46,934 nucleotides of DNA from the NCBI GenBank assembly GCA_030156255.1, contig JASGMV010000001.1, forward strand, positions 1 to 46,934, in the 5' to 3' direction. How positions within the stretch are numbered: the first letter of the stretch is position 1; each line of letters starts with the position of its first letter. The DNA comes from Desulfovibrionales bacterium. GTDB taxonomy: Bacteria; Desulfobacterota; Desulfovibrionia; Desulfovibrionales; Desulfovibrionaceae. The position numbers and the translations under genes were made by a program. Under the pieces are notes generated by a model. The model had not been told where the DNA came from. It saw only the letters and a program-made list of their open reading frames with translations, and did not search any database. Of the stretch, positions 16,327 through 26,560 are shown one piece after another.

Positions 16327-19300
16327 TCACAATTCCTCGCCGCCGGCCGCCGAGACCTCGATCATGTTCTTTTGCACTTCGAGATTCGTGCCGGAGAGCA
16401 ACCGGTTGAATTCGGGCAGTAGACCCCTCGCCTCGCCCGCATCGCCCCGGGCGCAGGCGGCGTGGATTTCCGAGGCATTCTCGGCCAAGAGAAACGCGCC
16501 CACGGTGTAGCAAATGCCTTTGAGCTTGTGGGCGAATCGAGCGGCGCTCACCAGATCGCTCTGGGCGAGCAAATTCTCCATCGTCGCTCCCAGAACCGGA
16601 GACTCGGCCAGAAACATGGAGAACAGCCGCTTGCGCAGCAAGGGATCCTCCGGAACGTAGTCGGCGCAGCGCGTGAGGTCCAAAAAGCCCGCAGCTTCGT
16701 CCGACGGCGCCGGGACCTCAAGCAGGCATGCTTCGGCCCCGCCCTTCTGCGCCATGACTTTCGAGATGGAGGACAAAAGACGCCATTTGTTCACCGGCTT
16801 GAGCACGTAATCATCCATCCCCGCCTCCAAAAAGCGCTTGCGGTCCGTATCCCGGGCCAAAGCCGTCAAGGCGATGACCGGAATGCGAGCCACGCGCGGA
16901 TCAGGATGGCCGCGGATGCGCCGCACCGCCTCGATACCGTCCATGACCGGCATCAGTCCGTCCAGCAGCACCACGTCATAGAAACGGACAGCCAGCTTGT
17001 CCAGAACCTCCAACCCGTTCTCCACCACATCGACCTCATGGCCGGCCTGGGACAGGGTCTCCTGGATCACCAACTGGTTCATGGGGTGGTCTTCCCCGAC
17101 CAGAATGCGCAAAGGAGTCACGGAAAGCTTTTCTTCCTCCCGCCCCGCATGGCGCTCCCGCTCCAGGGACTGCGTCTGCTCTTCGGACAGCAAACCCACC
17201 TTGATATGGAAGGAGAAGACGCTGCCGACGCCCACCTCGCTGGAGGCTTTCAAATCGCCCCCCATGAACTCCGCCAGACGTTTGCAAATGGACAACCCCA
17301 ATCCGCTGCCCCCATGCTTCCGCGTCATCCCGTCGAGCTGGGTGAATCGCTCGAAAATGGAGTCGAGCCGGGCCTTCGGAATTCCGGGGCCGGTGTCGGC
17401 CACGGAGAACTCCAACATCCCTGTATGTTCGTCTTCCGAGCCGGGCAGACGCCGCACCGTCACGCCGACCTCGCCTTGTTGGGTGAATTTCACCGCGTTT
17501 CCCACCAGATTAAACAAGATCTGACGGATGCGGACTTCGTCGCCCACGGCCCATTCCGGAGCATCCTCGATGACCCAATAGGTTCTCAGCCCCTTGGCGC
17601 TCATCGAAAAGGAGAGCGGCTCCAGGGCCGAAGCCACGGTCTCGGCGACGTTGAACGGCGCGGGCTCCATGACGAGCTTTCCCGCCTCTATTTTGGAAAA
17701 GTCCAAAATATCGTTGATCACGGAAAGCAGGTGGTCAGCGGAACTCTTGATGACCTCAAGAAAGCGATTTTGCGCATCGCTGGCGTCCTGGCGGAGCAAT
17801 AAATCGGCCATGCCTACAATGGCGTTCATGGGCGTTCGGATTTCATGGCTCATATTGGCCAAAAAATCGCTCTTGGCCTGATTGGCCTCATCCGCCTCCG
17901 CCCGGGCTTTCTCCAGTTCGGCGACGGTCTGCTCCAACCGGATGGCGTATTCCTCCTGGGCGGTTTTGGCCTCCAGCAAATCTTCGGCGTGGCGTTGCAT
18001 GGCCTCGTTGCCCCGTTTGCGGCTGGTGATGTCGTCCACCACCCAGACAACGCCGCGCGCGAGGTCCCGCCGATCCAGAGGCCTGGCCGCCACGAGCAGC
18101 CACTGAGGTTCGCCCGGACCGCGGCGTTCGAATTCGATGAACGCCGCCCCGTCGCGCTTCAGGACGCCGTAATGCTCGACGGCCAATCTGGCGTATTCCT
18201 GCGGCTCCACGTTCAGCAATTCCTGTCCGTGCAGACCCAGCAACTCCTCCAGAGACCGGCCAAGAATTTCCGCCGCGCGGGCGTTGGCCTTCACCACCAC
18301 CGAATTGCGCGTCAGAACAAGTCCCATGAGGCTGCTGTCGAAAATGGCCTCCAGCTCCTCCAGAGCCAAATTGCGTTGCTCCTCGGCCCGCTTGAGGTCG
18401 GTCATGTCCCAAATGGCGCCCACCAGCCCAACTCGCTCCCTGGCAACGTCAAAGCAGGCGGCCTTGTAAAAAATCGCATGCCGGAGACTTCCGTCCGCGT
18501 GGGGAACCGAGTGCTCGTAAAACAGGGAGGCGGGTTCGTTGGCCTGAAGCAAGGCCATGTCCTTCTCCTGAGACAGGGCCGCGTACTCCCAGGGCAAAAG
18601 TTCGACGGTGGCCCGGCCGAGGATTTCGGCCTTGGACTTGCCCGTGAACGCCTCGAAAGCGCGGTTGACCAAGGCGTACCGCCCCTGGACGTCCTTCTGA
18701 AAAAACGGAATGGGCAATCCGTCGATGATGGTGTGCAGAAAATGGTTATTCTCGGCCAAAGCCCGCTCGCTCTCCCTGCGAGAGGTCACATCCGACAGCG
18801 CCCCCGCGACGGCCTCCAAACGGCCCTGCACATCCCACAAGAACGTGTTGATGTCACGGACCCACCGGTAGCCGCCGTCCTGCGTCCGCAGCCGCAGATC
18901 CATTTCTCCGGAGCAATAACGGAGCGCCCCCTTGCCGGCGGAAGTCTCCCAACGGCCCTTGAACCGCTGCACATCGTCGGGATGCACGATGTCCAACACT
19001 TCCTGAACGCCCTTTTCACGCCACTCTTCGGCGGAGCGCCCCGTGATCCGCTCAATACCGGGTCCCACGTAGTCGTAGCGGTTCGTTTTGAAGTTGAAGC
19101 GGTAGAGCACCAGGGAGGAACGCTCCAGCAACTCCAGAAAACTTTCAGCGCCGCGCTCCAGCTTCAGGCCGTCCCGCCGCGCCAACACGGCCAGAATTTC
19201 ATCTCCCCCGCTCAACCTCCGGGCCGAAAGCAGCACGGGCTGCACGCCTCCGGCCGGCCGAACCAGCTCAACGGCGAATTCCTCCGCAGCTTCGCCCCGC

Positions 19301-19515
19301 TGCAGCCGGTTCGAAAAAAGCTCCTCATCCTCGGAAGAAGAAAAAAACCAGGATAAATGCGTCGGGGCGCCCTCTCCTTCGACGCCGACGAGGCGCAGCA
19401 ACGGCTCGTTGGCCTCCAGAACTTCCCAGCTATCCCAGCGGCACCTCGCCGCCGGAGCCGGGATCAGATGAAGGTTCCATTGGACCAAGGACGACTTAAC
19501 GGAGTTGGAACGCAT
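16327..19515 (-). CDS. PAS-rich hybrid histidine kinase with receiver and HPt domains
   Basis: A 1062-residue, apparently soluble phosphorelay kinase; no membrane segment is visible. In order: an N-terminal PAS-like region (about 25-110), three further PAS domains with PAC ends (about 125-245, 255-375, 385-500), a coiled coil (500-545), HisKA with H557 in [14 protein letters not shown], HATPase with [14 protein letters not shown] and GGSGLGLSI, a receiver with acceptor D852 ([12 protein letters not shown]) and switch K907 (LKPVNK), and a C-terminal HPt with H996 in RFAHKLKG. It thus carries a full internal His-Asp-His relay of the BarA/ArcB type. ATG 19515 has AAGG 8 bases upstream. It is upstream of STAS and RsbW genes on the same strand. 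Confidence 0.93.
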   Translation of the reverse strand: MRSNSVKSSLVQWNLHLIPAPAARCRWDSWEVLEANEPLLRLVGVEGEGAPTHLSWFFSSSEDEELFSNRLQRGEAAEEFAVELVRPAGGVQPVLLSARRLSGGDEILAVLARRDGLKLERGAESFLELLERSSLVLYRFNFKTNRYDYVGPGIERITGRSAEEWREKGVQEVLDIVHPDDVQRFKGRWETSAGKGALRYCSGEMDLRLRTQDGGYRWVRDINTFLWDVQGRLEAVAGALSDVTSRRESERALAENNHFLHTIIDGLPIPFFQKDVQGRYALVNRAFEAFTGKSKAEILGRATVELLPWEYAALSQEKDMALLQANEPASLFYEHSVPHADGSLRHAIFYKAACFDVARERVGLVGAIWDMTDLKRAEEQRNLALEELEAIFDSSLMGLVLTRNSVVVKANARAAEILGRSLEELLGLHGQELLNVEPQEYARLAVEHYGVLKRDGAAFIEFERRGPGEPQWLLVAARPLDRRDLARGVVWVVDDITSRKRGNEAMQRHAEDLLEAKTAQEEYAIRLEQTVAELEKARAEADEANQAKSDFLANMSHEIRTPMNAIVGMADLLLRQDASDAQNRFLEVIKSSADHLLSVINDILDFSKIEAGKLVMEPAPFNVAETVASALEPLSFSMSAKGLRTYWVIEDAPEWAVGDEVRIRQILFNLVGNAVKFTQQGEVGVTVRRLPGSEDEHTGMLEFSVADTGPGIPKARLDSIFERFTQLDGMTRKHGGSGLGLSICKRLAEFMGGDLKASSEVGVGSVFSFHIKVGLLSEEQTQSLERERHAGREEEKLSVTPLRILVGEDHPMNQLVIQETLSQAGHEVDVVENGLEVLDKLAVRFYDVVLLDGLMPVMDGIEAVRRIRGHPDPRVARIPVIALTALARDTDRKRFLEAGMDDYVLKPVNKWRLLSSISKVMAQKGGAEACLLEVPAPSDEAAGFLDLTRCADYVPEDPLLRKRLFSMFLAESPVLGATMENLLAQSDLVSAARFAHKLKGICYTVGAFLLAENASEIHAACARGDAGEARGLLPEFNRLLSGTNLEVQKNMIEVSAAGGEEL

Positions 19516-19793
19516 GCAGGCACCCTTAAGGTTCTTCGCCCTTGATCGCCGTTCCCCGGGGCGCGGAGCAGCGGTTCAACGGTCTTGACGGATTCGAAGA
19601 CAGCGTCTTATGCAAATGTCACACGGAAACGAGCCTAACTTCACTCTCCTCCATAAGGGCTGTTGCGGCGCGACGTCCGGCTTCATCCGCGAAAGACTGC
19701 AGTTCGGCTGCAACCGGACCAGAAGCGGCGCCTTGGAAACATTGCCCAACCATAACGCACTACCCAAAAGATTTACAAGAGCTGATAAAAAAC

Positions 19794-20564
19794 ATGTTCT
19801 TAAATAACAGATGGGGGCGCCAGCAAGGCAATGGACGGGAGAATCGACTGCAATTCAAAAGCGTTGGATACATCGATTACGTAGTGCGCGTCAGCCGGCG
19901 CGCCCGAAACGTATTATTGAAAGTGCATCCCCACAACGGCCTGGAAGTCGTGATCCCCGAGGGATTCAATCGGAAATTGCTGCCGGGGATTCTCGAAAAA
20001 AAACAAGGTTGGATAATTAATCGTCTAAAAAAATACAACGATGAGGCGGCAACCCGAGAGGCCGGTCCGCCGAACGTAATCCGCTTGAGGGCCGTGCATC
20101 AAAAAATCATGCTCGTCTATAATTATCTGCCAGGTGATAAACTTATTCTGAAGCGCACGTCGGAAGGCGCGATGCTCTGCGGCGATCTCGCGGACCAAAA
20201 CAGGGTTCTCAGCCGGCTGCGCTATTTCCTCAAGGATTGCGCAAAGAAAGAGCTGCCCGGCTGGCTGGAGCGGCTGGCCCGCCAGCACGGCTTATCCCCC
20301 GGCCGTTGCTCCATCCGGCTGCAGAAAACCCGCTGGGGCAGTTGCTCGTCCAAAGGCTCGATCAATCTCAACGCCAAGCTGATGCTGTTGCCGCCGGAGC
20401 TGGCCGAATACGTTCTGCTGCACGAACTGGCCCATTTGCGCCAGCCCAACCACTCCAAGGCGTACTGGAGGCTCTTGTCGTCCATGGCCCCGGAAGTCGG
20501 GCTGCGCGAGGCGCAGCTCAAGCAAGCCTGGAAATACGTCCCCGCCTGGGTGGAGATGGGATAA
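19794..20564 (+). CDS. YgjP-like (DUF45) zinc metallopeptidase
   Basis: A 256-residue protein of the M48-related YgjP/DUF45 family. The zinc-binding signature is LLHELAHLRQPNHSKAYW (HExxH plus a downstream His). RRARNVLLKVHPHNGLEVVIPEGF near the N-terminus and TRWGSCSSKGSINLNAKLMLLP before the active site are the family's other conserved blocks. ATG 19794 fits the family start; the frame is open for 84 codons upstream but shows no homology. The role in bacteria is unclear. The gene stands alone, divergent from the hybrid kinase and convergent with the FliG-like gene. Confidence 0.88.
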   Translation: MFLNNRWGRQQGNGRENRLQFKSVGYIDYVVRVSRRARNVLLKVHPHNGLEVVIPEGFNRKLLPGILEKKQGWIINRLKKYNDEAATREAGPPNVIRLRAVHQKIMLVYNYLPGDKLILKRTSEGAMLCGDLADQNRVLSRLRYFLKDCAKKELPGWLERLARQHGLSPGRCSIRLQKTRWGSCSSKGSINLNAKLMLLPPELAEYVLLHELAHLRQPNHSKAYWRLLSSMAPEVGLREAQLKQAWKYVPAWVEMG

Positions 20565-20595
20565 GGCTTTTTGTGTGTTGAACTGGGGGAAGGGG

Positions 20596-20633
20596 GGCGG
20601 TGGAAAGCTTTCTACAGCAAGGCTTTCCCCGCC
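20596..20633. terminator. hairpin between convergent DUF45 and FliG-like genes
   Basis: GGCGG-t-GGAAAGC (20596-20608) pairs with GCTTTCC-CCGCC (20622-20633), 12 bp with one bulged T and a 13-base loop, starting 31 bases after the DUF45 stop and ending at the FliG-like stop. Confidence 0.45.
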
Positions 20634-21104
20634 TTACATATACACGTCTCCCGGCCCCGGGCGCAACGCCAAACGCCCGGCGGCCTCCAATCGACGGGCC
20701 GCGGCCAGGACGTCTCGCCGAGCCGCCTCTACGTCGCTCGCCCGCTGCGGCCCCAGGGCCTCCACGTCGTCCTTCAGCATGACGGCCTGGCGCCGGCTCA
20801 TGGCCTTGCAAAAAGCGTCCACCACGGACGGGCCTGCGCCGCGCAAGGCCAAGGCCAACTTCGACAAATCGGTCGCTCTCGCGAGTTCGCCCAGGCTACG
20901 CGCATCCAGCCCGGCCAAATCCTCGAACGTAAACATCAACGAACGAATTTCCGAAGCCAGCGCCGCGTCCTCCGCCTCGATATCCGCCAGCATCTCCTCC
21001 CGGGACGCATGGTCCAGGGTATTGAGAATCTGAGCCACGGCCCTGGCGCCGCCCGCCTTGTCACCCTTGGCCATACGTTTGAGAACATCCAGTCCAAAGC
21101 TCAT
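20634..21104 (-). CDS. short FliG C-terminal-domain-like protein
   Basis: A 156-residue protein matching only the last part of the flagellar motor-switch protein FliG: ILNTLDHASREEMLADIEAED (end of the middle domain), then MFTFEDLAGLDARSLGELAR, LALALRGAG, FCKAMSRRQAVMLKDDVEALGP and VEAARRDVLAAARRLEAAGRL, the FliG-C helices. Full FliG is about 330-340 residues; the N-terminal domain that binds FliF and half of the middle domain are absent. ATG 21104 has GGGAGGT at good spacing, so it is an intended short protein, not an obvious decayed gene. No other flagellar gene is nearby. It is divergent from vgrG. It could be a domesticated paralogue; function unknown. Confidence 0.8.
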   Translation of the reverse strand: MSFGLDVLKRMAKGDKAGGARAVAQILNTLDHASREEMLADIEAEDAALASEIRSLMFTFEDLAGLDARSLGELARATDLSKLALALRGAGPSVVDAFCKAMSRRQAVMLKDDVEALGPQRASDVEAARRDVLAAARRLEAAGRLALRPGPGDVYM

Positions 21105-21181
21105 CCGACAACCTCCCGCCGACCCGTTGCGGGGCGCTCGCACGCGCCATCATTCAAGTTTTGCAACAGCTCAAATTTATG

Positions 21182-21209
21182 TTGCTTTCCACTGTTAACC
21201 TGGTATAAG
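21182..21209 (+). promoter_or_regulatory. promoter of the vgrG module
   Basis: TTGCTT (21182-21187), a 16-base spacer and TATAAG (21204-21209). A second GGTATAA copy lies 10 bases downstream (GGTATAAgacGGTATAA), in an AT-rich island directly before vgrG. Confidence 0.55.
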
Positions 21210-21276
21210 ACGGTATAAAATTTTCAATCGATTTTTACAAAGTATGCAACCACCCGCCGCAGCCAGGGAGTGTGCA

Positions 21277-23883
21277 ATGCCCGACCTCACCCAAAAGAAG
21301 TACGAGTTCACGTCCGCGGCCTGCGCAGGGCAAAAGAATCCCTTCGCCGTCATCCGATTCCAAGGCGACGAGGGCCTCAACGAGTGCTACCGCTTCGAGA
21401 TCGACCTCATATCCAAAAAGGACGACGTGGACCTGGAGGCGATCATCCAAAGCAACGCCACGTTCACGATCCTGCGCCCCAATGGCGAGTCCATTCCGTT
21501 CCACGGCGTGCTGGCGGAATTCGAACAACGCCAGAAAGCGGGCAAATTCACCTTCTACCGCGCCGTGCTGGTCCCACGCCTGTGGTGGCTCTCCAACACC
21601 TACTACAACCAAGTCTTCCTGAACAAGGACTTCAAGGAGATGATCTCCCTGTGCCTGTCCAGCGCAGGTTTGCAGGAAGGCGCCGACTTTAAATTCAGCT
21701 TCACCCAAAACTATTCCAAACGCGAATACGCCTGCCAGTACAACACCACCCACCTGGACTTCGTGACCTGTCTCCTGGAGCTTGTAGGCATTTATTACTT
21801 CTTTGAACAGGGCGAAACGCGGGAAAAGGTCGTGTTCACGGACTCAGCCATATCGCATCAAGCCATGCGTGGAGACGAAAAGCTGACGTACAATCCGCCA
21901 AGTGGGCTGCGCACATCATTCACAGACGAAATATCACACAGCTTCGTTTGCAGACAACGGCTTTCGCCCAAGAGCGTCACGTTGAAAGATTACAACTACC
22001 GCCGCCCGGACCTGGAGATTTCAGGCTCCGCCCAAGTCAACGAGCACGGGCATGGCGACCTGTTCATTTACGGAGACCATTTCAACACACCGAAGGATGG
22101 CGAGTATCTGGCGAAAATCCGCGCTGAAATGTATCGTTGCCAGGAGCGCGTATTCCACGGCGAGTCCACGGCCCCCTATCTGCGGCCCGGCTACTGCTTC
22201 ACCATGGACAAACACTATCGCCAGGACTTCAACGTCAAGCACCTGACCACCAACATCCACCACCAGGGAAGCCAGGCTTGCTTCCTGCGCTCCGAGTTGC
22301 GGGCGATGTTCGGAGAAGAGGTCAATGAGCCCTATTATCGAAACAACTTCACGGCCATCCCCGCCGAACGCCAATTCCGGCCGGAACTGAAAACCGAATA
22401 CACCCGGTTTTACGGAAGCATTCACGCAGTCATCGACGCCGAAGGCGCGGGACGATACGCCGAACTCGACGCCTGGGGCCGCTACAAGGTCAAACTGCCT
22501 TTCGATCTGGCCGACACGCCCGGCGCCAAGGCGTCCCATTGGATCCGCATGGCCCAGTCCTACGCAGGAGAAAACTACGGGGCGCACTTTCCCCTGCACA
22601 AAGGAACCGAGGTCCTGCTGACCTTTATCGACGGCGACCCGGACAGGCCCATTATCGCCGGCGCCGTGCCCAACCATGAAAAACAAAGCCCGGTGTCGAA
22701 CCGCAACCAGACACAGGCCGTCATGCGGACGGCGGGGCAAAACCAGATGGTCATGGAGGATATGGCCGGCCAGGAGCGGCTTGACCTCTCCACCCCGGCC
22801 GCGGCCACGACCCTGACTCTGGGCCAGAGCGTGGGCGCCCACGCCGGCTACCAACTCAAGACCCAGGGCAAAGCCGTCACGGACGTCCAGCAGGATATCG
22901 TCATCGCCGGCGCGGCCAACCACGCCCAGACCATCGCCGGGAACTCCAACGAGACCGTTCAACAAAACTTCACCAAGACGGTCTCGGGGGACGCCACGGT
23001 CGCCATCGGCGGAACCCTTGCGGAGACGGTGGAGAACGCCGTCACGATCACGCACAAGAACAACCGCCAGGAGAAAGTCCTCGGGGGCCTCAGGGTGGAC
23101 GTCGGGACCAAATCTCCGGGCAAGCCGGAAAGCATCAAACAAGAGGAACGGGGAGCGCCGGCGAAAATCGAAAATAATTTAAAGGAAATTGAAAAAGCAA
23201 AAGCCGACAAGGCGAAAATTCAGGCCTACCTGGACGCCTGGAAAGCCGGGAGGACCCCCTTGCCTCCACTGCCGGAAGATCTCCAAAAGCAACTCAACAA
23301 CTTGGACCTTCCTATGTATTCCGCAAAAGAAGTGCGCGAGCGCCAAGAGCAGGCATGCAAAGACGAAGCGTCGCGCCTGGACGAAAAAATCAAAAAGCTG
23401 GAGACCGAAAACGCCATTTTGCTCGCGCCCGGCTACGAGATCAATGTGGAGGGCCCCTTCAACGTCTTCGCCGGCGAAGACTCCTACCAGCATTACGCAA
23501 AAAACCTGGTCCAGTGGTCGGACCAGAAGAACCTCGTCAACCACGGCTCTTCGTCCAGCTATTTCGGCGGCGCCGTGGCCGAGATCTTCGCCGGCGCCAG
23601 CTCCAAGCTGTCCATGGGGGCCTTCGCCGAAGCCACCATCGGCCCGGCGATTCAGGTTTCCGCCGGGTTGAATCTGGCCCTCAACCTGTCCGCAAACCTC
23701 GAGTTGGCCCTGTCCGCGGACCTGTCCGTCCACCCGGGCGTGGCCTGCGCACTGGCCGTGCAGCGCATGTACGCCGGAGCAACCAGAATCCAGAATGTGA
23801 TTACGGAGGTGAAGAGCGGCGTCACGCACATCGGAACCACCGCCATGAAGGTCGACGGCGGTGGTCTGAAGGTCATCACCTGA
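21277..23883 (+). CDS. vgrG: type VI secretion spike protein VgrG with helical insertion
   Basis: An 868-residue VgrG. The gp27-like base (about 1-370) starts at YEFTSAACAGQKNPFAVIRF. The OB-fold (about 378-468) contains DAWGRYKVKLPFD, WIRMAQSYAGENYG and FIDGDPDRPIIAG. The EDMAGQERLDLS segment opens the beta-helical needle with repeats such as DIVIAGAANHAQTIAG. At about 622-716 a charged, Lys/Glu-rich helical stretch (ENNLKEIEKAKADKAKIQAY ... DEKIKKLETEN) interrupts the needle, which then resumes (INVEGPFNVFAGE) and ends in an Ala/Leu/Ser-rich region. No known toxin domain is recognised at the C-terminus. ATG 21277 is chosen because GGGAG lies 7 bases upstream; an in-frame ATG at 21244 lacks a site. 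It leads a five-gene T6SS tip module. Confidence 0.93.
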   Translation: MPDLTQKKYEFTSAACAGQKNPFAVIRFQGDEGLNECYRFEIDLISKKDDVDLEAIIQSNATFTILRPNGESIPFHGVLAEFEQRQKAGKFTFYRAVLVPRLWWLSNTYYNQVFLNKDFKEMISLCLSSAGLQEGADFKFSFTQNYSKREYACQYNTTHLDFVTCLLELVGIYYFFEQGETREKVVFTDSAISHQAMRGDEKLTYNPPSGLRTSFTDEISHSFVCRQRLSPKSVTLKDYNYRRPDLEISGSAQVNEHGHGDLFIYGDHFNTPKDGEYLAKIRAEMYRCQERVFHGESTAPYLRPGYCFTMDKHYRQDFNVKHLTTNIHHQGSQACFLRSELRAMFGEEVNEPYYRNNFTAIPAERQFRPELKTEYTRFYGSIHAVIDAEGAGRYAELDAWGRYKVKLPFDLADTPGAKASHWIRMAQSYAGENYGAHFPLHKGTEVLLTFIDGDPDRPIIAGAVPNHEKQSPVSNRNQTQAVMRTAGQNQMVMEDMAGQERLDLSTPAAATTLTLGQSVGAHAGYQLKTQGKAVTDVQQDIVIAGAANHAQTIAGNSNETVQQNFTKTVSGDATVAIGGTLAETVENAVTITHKNNRQEKVLGGLRVDVGTKSPGKPESIKQEERGAPAKIENNLKEIEKAKADKAKIQAYLDAWKAGRTPLPPLPEDLQKQLNNLDLPMYSAKEVRERQEQACKDEASRLDEKIKKLETENAILLAPGYEINVEGPFNVFAGEDSYQHYAKNLVQWSDQKNLVNHGSSSSYFGGAVAEIFAGASSKLSMGAFAEATIGPAIQVSAGLNLALNLSANLELALSADLSVHPGVACALAVQRMYAGATRIQNVITEVKSGVTHIGTTAMKVDGGGLKVIT

Positions 23884-23917
23884 TGGTTTTGGCGATGCAT
23901 CAAAAAGGGATACGCGC

Positions 23918-26560
23918 ATGAAAATCGTCAAGACCCTACGCCAATCCGTCCTGCACCGGATTCACGAGCAGGGGCCCAAGCGCTACTTCGCGCTCTCCGT
24001 GCTCCAGGGCTTCGTCTTTGGTCAATCCGGCCTGCTCCTGGAGCCCGACCTGTGGAAGGCCGCGGCCGAGGCTCTGGCCCCCGACGGCCTGCTGGATATG
24101 GGCAATCCCAAACCCGCGGCCGAGGTGCTGGCGGCCGGCAAAGCTTTCGCTCCGGGGGGAAAACCCGTCCAGGTCCTGGAGGTCTCCCTGCGCCTGGGCT
24201 CGGTGAAAAAGACTCTCAACGTGTTCGGCGACTCCCGTTGGGAAAAGAAGGCCGGATCGTGGATCAAAGTCGAGCCAGAACCGTTCACCGAGATGGAGAC
24301 GACTTGGGCCAAGGCCTTCGGCGGGCCCGACTTCCCGGAAAACCCCGGCGGCGCGGGATTTGTTCCCGAAGGCGGCGACCCCGCCGACGTCCCCCTGCAC
24401 AACGTGGCCGCGGCCGACGAGAAGCTCGACGAGCCATGGGACATCACGCGGCCAGCATCATTCGGAAGCCTGGACATGGCCTGGCCCCAACGTCGACAGT
24501 ACGCCGGAACGTACGACGACGCCTGGATGGCCGAGCGCTTCCCTTTCTTCCCGGTGGACATGGACCAGCGCCTCTTCCACGCGGCCCAGGAGGACCAGCG
24601 CTTTCCGGGCTATCTCGCCGGCGACGAGAATTTCGAACTCAAGCACATGCACCCCGAGGAATCCATCCTTTCCGGCCGGCTGCCCGGATATCGGCCCCGC
24701 GCCTTCGTAAAAATCCTGAGCCGCGGGGACGAGTTCGAGGAGCTTCACTGCAAACTGGATACGGTCTGGCTGTTTCCCAACCTCAAGAAGGGCGTGCTCG
24801 TACACCGCGCCATGTGCGAAATCCAAACCGACGACACGGACGATGTGGCCGCCCTGCTCCTGGCCCACGAGCGCCTGGACGCCGAGCAGATCCCCATGTC
24901 CCACTACCTGGACCAGTTCGCCAAGCGCACGAACCCGGAGCACGAGGCCCTGTACGTCATGCGCGAACACGGCCTTGTCCCGCCAGGCGAGGAGCGGCGC
25001 GTCACCGACGACATCGAAAACGCCGAGGACTACGCCAACCAGGGAAAAATGTTGGCCAACTTCTCCCGTAGGGCGGAAAAGGAAAAGCAGGCCGCCATGG
25101 ACCGCGCCAGAGAGATGATCGCACCCTACGGCCTGGACCCCGCCGCGCTCACGCCCATGCCGGAGGAAGACCCCTTCCCGGTGCTGGATCCCGAGACTTG
25201 CGACCCGGTCGAGTTCAAGGCCGCCATGGACAGGGCGCAGGCCATGGCCGAGGAGGCCAAAGACCAAGCCATAGCCCGGGCCAAGGAGGAGTGCGCCCGG
25301 CACGGCCTGGATTTCGACGCCCTCAAGGTCGAGGCCGCCAAAAGACCGCCCGGCCCGCTGAAAATCCCCGACTTCGACGTGAAGGCGGCCCTGGCCGCCG
25401 CCCGGCAGGCCGGGGTGGACACATCCTCCATCGAGGACAAGCTCGCCGAAACCAGAGAACGACTGGACAAGGCCCAGCAGGCGTCCGACGACGCCTACAA
25501 GCGCTTCGCCCAGCACTACCCGAAGCCCGAGCCTCTGGCCGAAGACGAACGCCAACGGCTGCGCGCTTTCGCCGCCGACCGCCTGGTCCGGACCAACGAC
25601 TTCTCCGGCCTGGACCTCTGCGGCGCGGACTTCTCGGGCCTGGACCTGCGCGGCGCCAACCTCAAAGACGCGCTGCTCGAAGGCGCCGACCTCTCCGGCG
25701 CGAACTTGGAAAGCGCCGACCTCTCCGGCGCCGTCCTGGCCCACGCAGTGCTCTGCGGCGCGAACATGAACAGGATCAAGGCCGCCGGCGCCAACCTGGG
25801 CGCCAGCGAGTTGGCCGGGGCGGACCTCACAGACGCCGACCTCCGGGGAGCCGTGCTCTGCAAATCCCGCTTCACCCACGCCCTGCTCAACCGCACGAAC
25901 ATGGAGCGGGCGGAACTCCTCGAAGCCGACCTGGCCGGCGCCAGCCTGGCCGGAGCAAAACTCCGCCACGCCATGTTCAACGAGTTGGACTTCGCCGGCA
26001 TGGACTTCAGCTCCGCCGACCTCTCCGAAGCCGTTTTCATCAAATGCGACCTGGCCGGCGCCGACTTCTCCGGGACCACGGCCAAGGGGACCATCTTCAT
26101 CACCTGCGACCTGTCTTCCTGCCTGTTCCGAAAGGCGGACCTGGAAAGCGTGCGGATGCTGGCCGACTCCAAGGCCGAGCAGGCCTGCTTCGCCGACGCA
26201 TCCCTCAGGGAATGCAACCTCATGCAGGCCGGCCTCCGGGGAGCGGACTTCTCCGGCGCCGACCTCGGGCGCGCCAACCTCATGCAGGCGGACCTGCGGG
26301 AAGCGGCGTTCAACCACGCCCGGGCCAGACAGGCCAACTTCATGAAGGCCGATCTGCGCGCCGCCAGGTTCACCCGCGCCGACCTCATGGAGGCAAGCTT
26401 CATGAAGGCCCGGCTGGCCGGCGCCAAACTCCTTGGGGCCAGTCTCTACGGCGCCGAGATGTTTCGCGCCAAGCTGGACGAAGCCACGGACTTCACCGGG
26501 GCCGACCTGACCCTGACAAAAATCGAAGGATGGACGCCGGAATGGATGCGCAAGAGCTGA
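23918..26560 (+). CDS. DUF2169 T6SS adaptor fused to pentapeptide repeats
   Basis: An 880-residue protein. The N-terminal half is a DUF2169 domain (from VKTLRQSVLHRIHEQGPKRY; contains TTWAKAFGGPDFPENPGG and PAFVKILSRGDEF-like blocks), a family known to act as loading chaperone/adaptor for VgrG-PAAR-effector complexes. A helical, Glu/Ala-rich linker lies at about 380-550. From about residue 558 to the end are more than 55 pentapeptide repeats of the A(D/N)LxG type (ADFSGLDLRGANLKDALLE), which fold as a right-handed quadrilateral beta helix. It begins 34 bases after vgrG. Its last 19 bases overlap the next pentapeptide gene. No signal peptide; it acts in the cytoplasm or on the spike tip. Confidence 0.9.
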   Translation: MKIVKTLRQSVLHRIHEQGPKRYFALSVLQGFVFGQSGLLLEPDLWKAAAEALAPDGLLDMGNPKPAAEVLAAGKAFAPGGKPVQVLEVSLRLGSVKKTLNVFGDSRWEKKAGSWIKVEPEPFTEMETTWAKAFGGPDFPENPGGAGFVPEGGDPADVPLHNVAAADEKLDEPWDITRPASFGSLDMAWPQRRQYAGTYDDAWMAERFPFFPVDMDQRLFHAAQEDQRFPGYLAGDENFELKHMHPEESILSGRLPGYRPRAFVKILSRGDEFEELHCKLDTVWLFPNLKKGVLVHRAMCEIQTDDTDDVAALLLAHERLDAEQIPMSHYLDQFAKRTNPEHEALYVMREHGLVPPGEERRVTDDIENAEDYANQGKMLANFSRRAEKEKQAAMDRAREMIAPYGLDPAALTPMPEEDPFPVLDPETCDPVEFKAAMDRAQAMAEEAKDQAIARAKEECARHGLDFDALKVEAAKRPPGPLKIPDFDVKAALAAARQAGVDTSSIEDKLAETRERLDKAQQASDDAYKRFAQHYPKPEPLAEDERQRLRAFAADRLVRTNDFSGLDLCGADFSGLDLRGANLKDALLEGADLSGANLESADLSGAVLAHAVLCGANMNRIKAAGANLGASELAGADLTDADLRGAVLCKSRFTHALLNRTNMERAELLEADLAGASLAGAKLRHAMFNELDFAGMDFSSADLSEAVFIKCDLAGADFSGTTAKGTIFITCDLSSCLFRKADLESVRMLADSKAEQACFADASLRECNLMQAGLRGADFSGADLGRANLMQADLREAAFNHARARQANFMKADLRAARFTRADLMEASFMKARLAGAKLLGASLYGAEMFRAKLDEATDFTGADLTLTKIEGWTPEWMRKS

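Noticed and set aside
16462-19356. Two long plus-strand frames opposite the hybrid kinase
   Set aside because: Antisense shadows; the minus strand encodes ordered PAS, HisKA, receiver and HPt motifs.
24458-26317. 619-codon minus-strand frame
   Set aside because: Shadow of the pentapeptide repeats; its Val/Gly/Glu repetition only mirrors the repeat codons.
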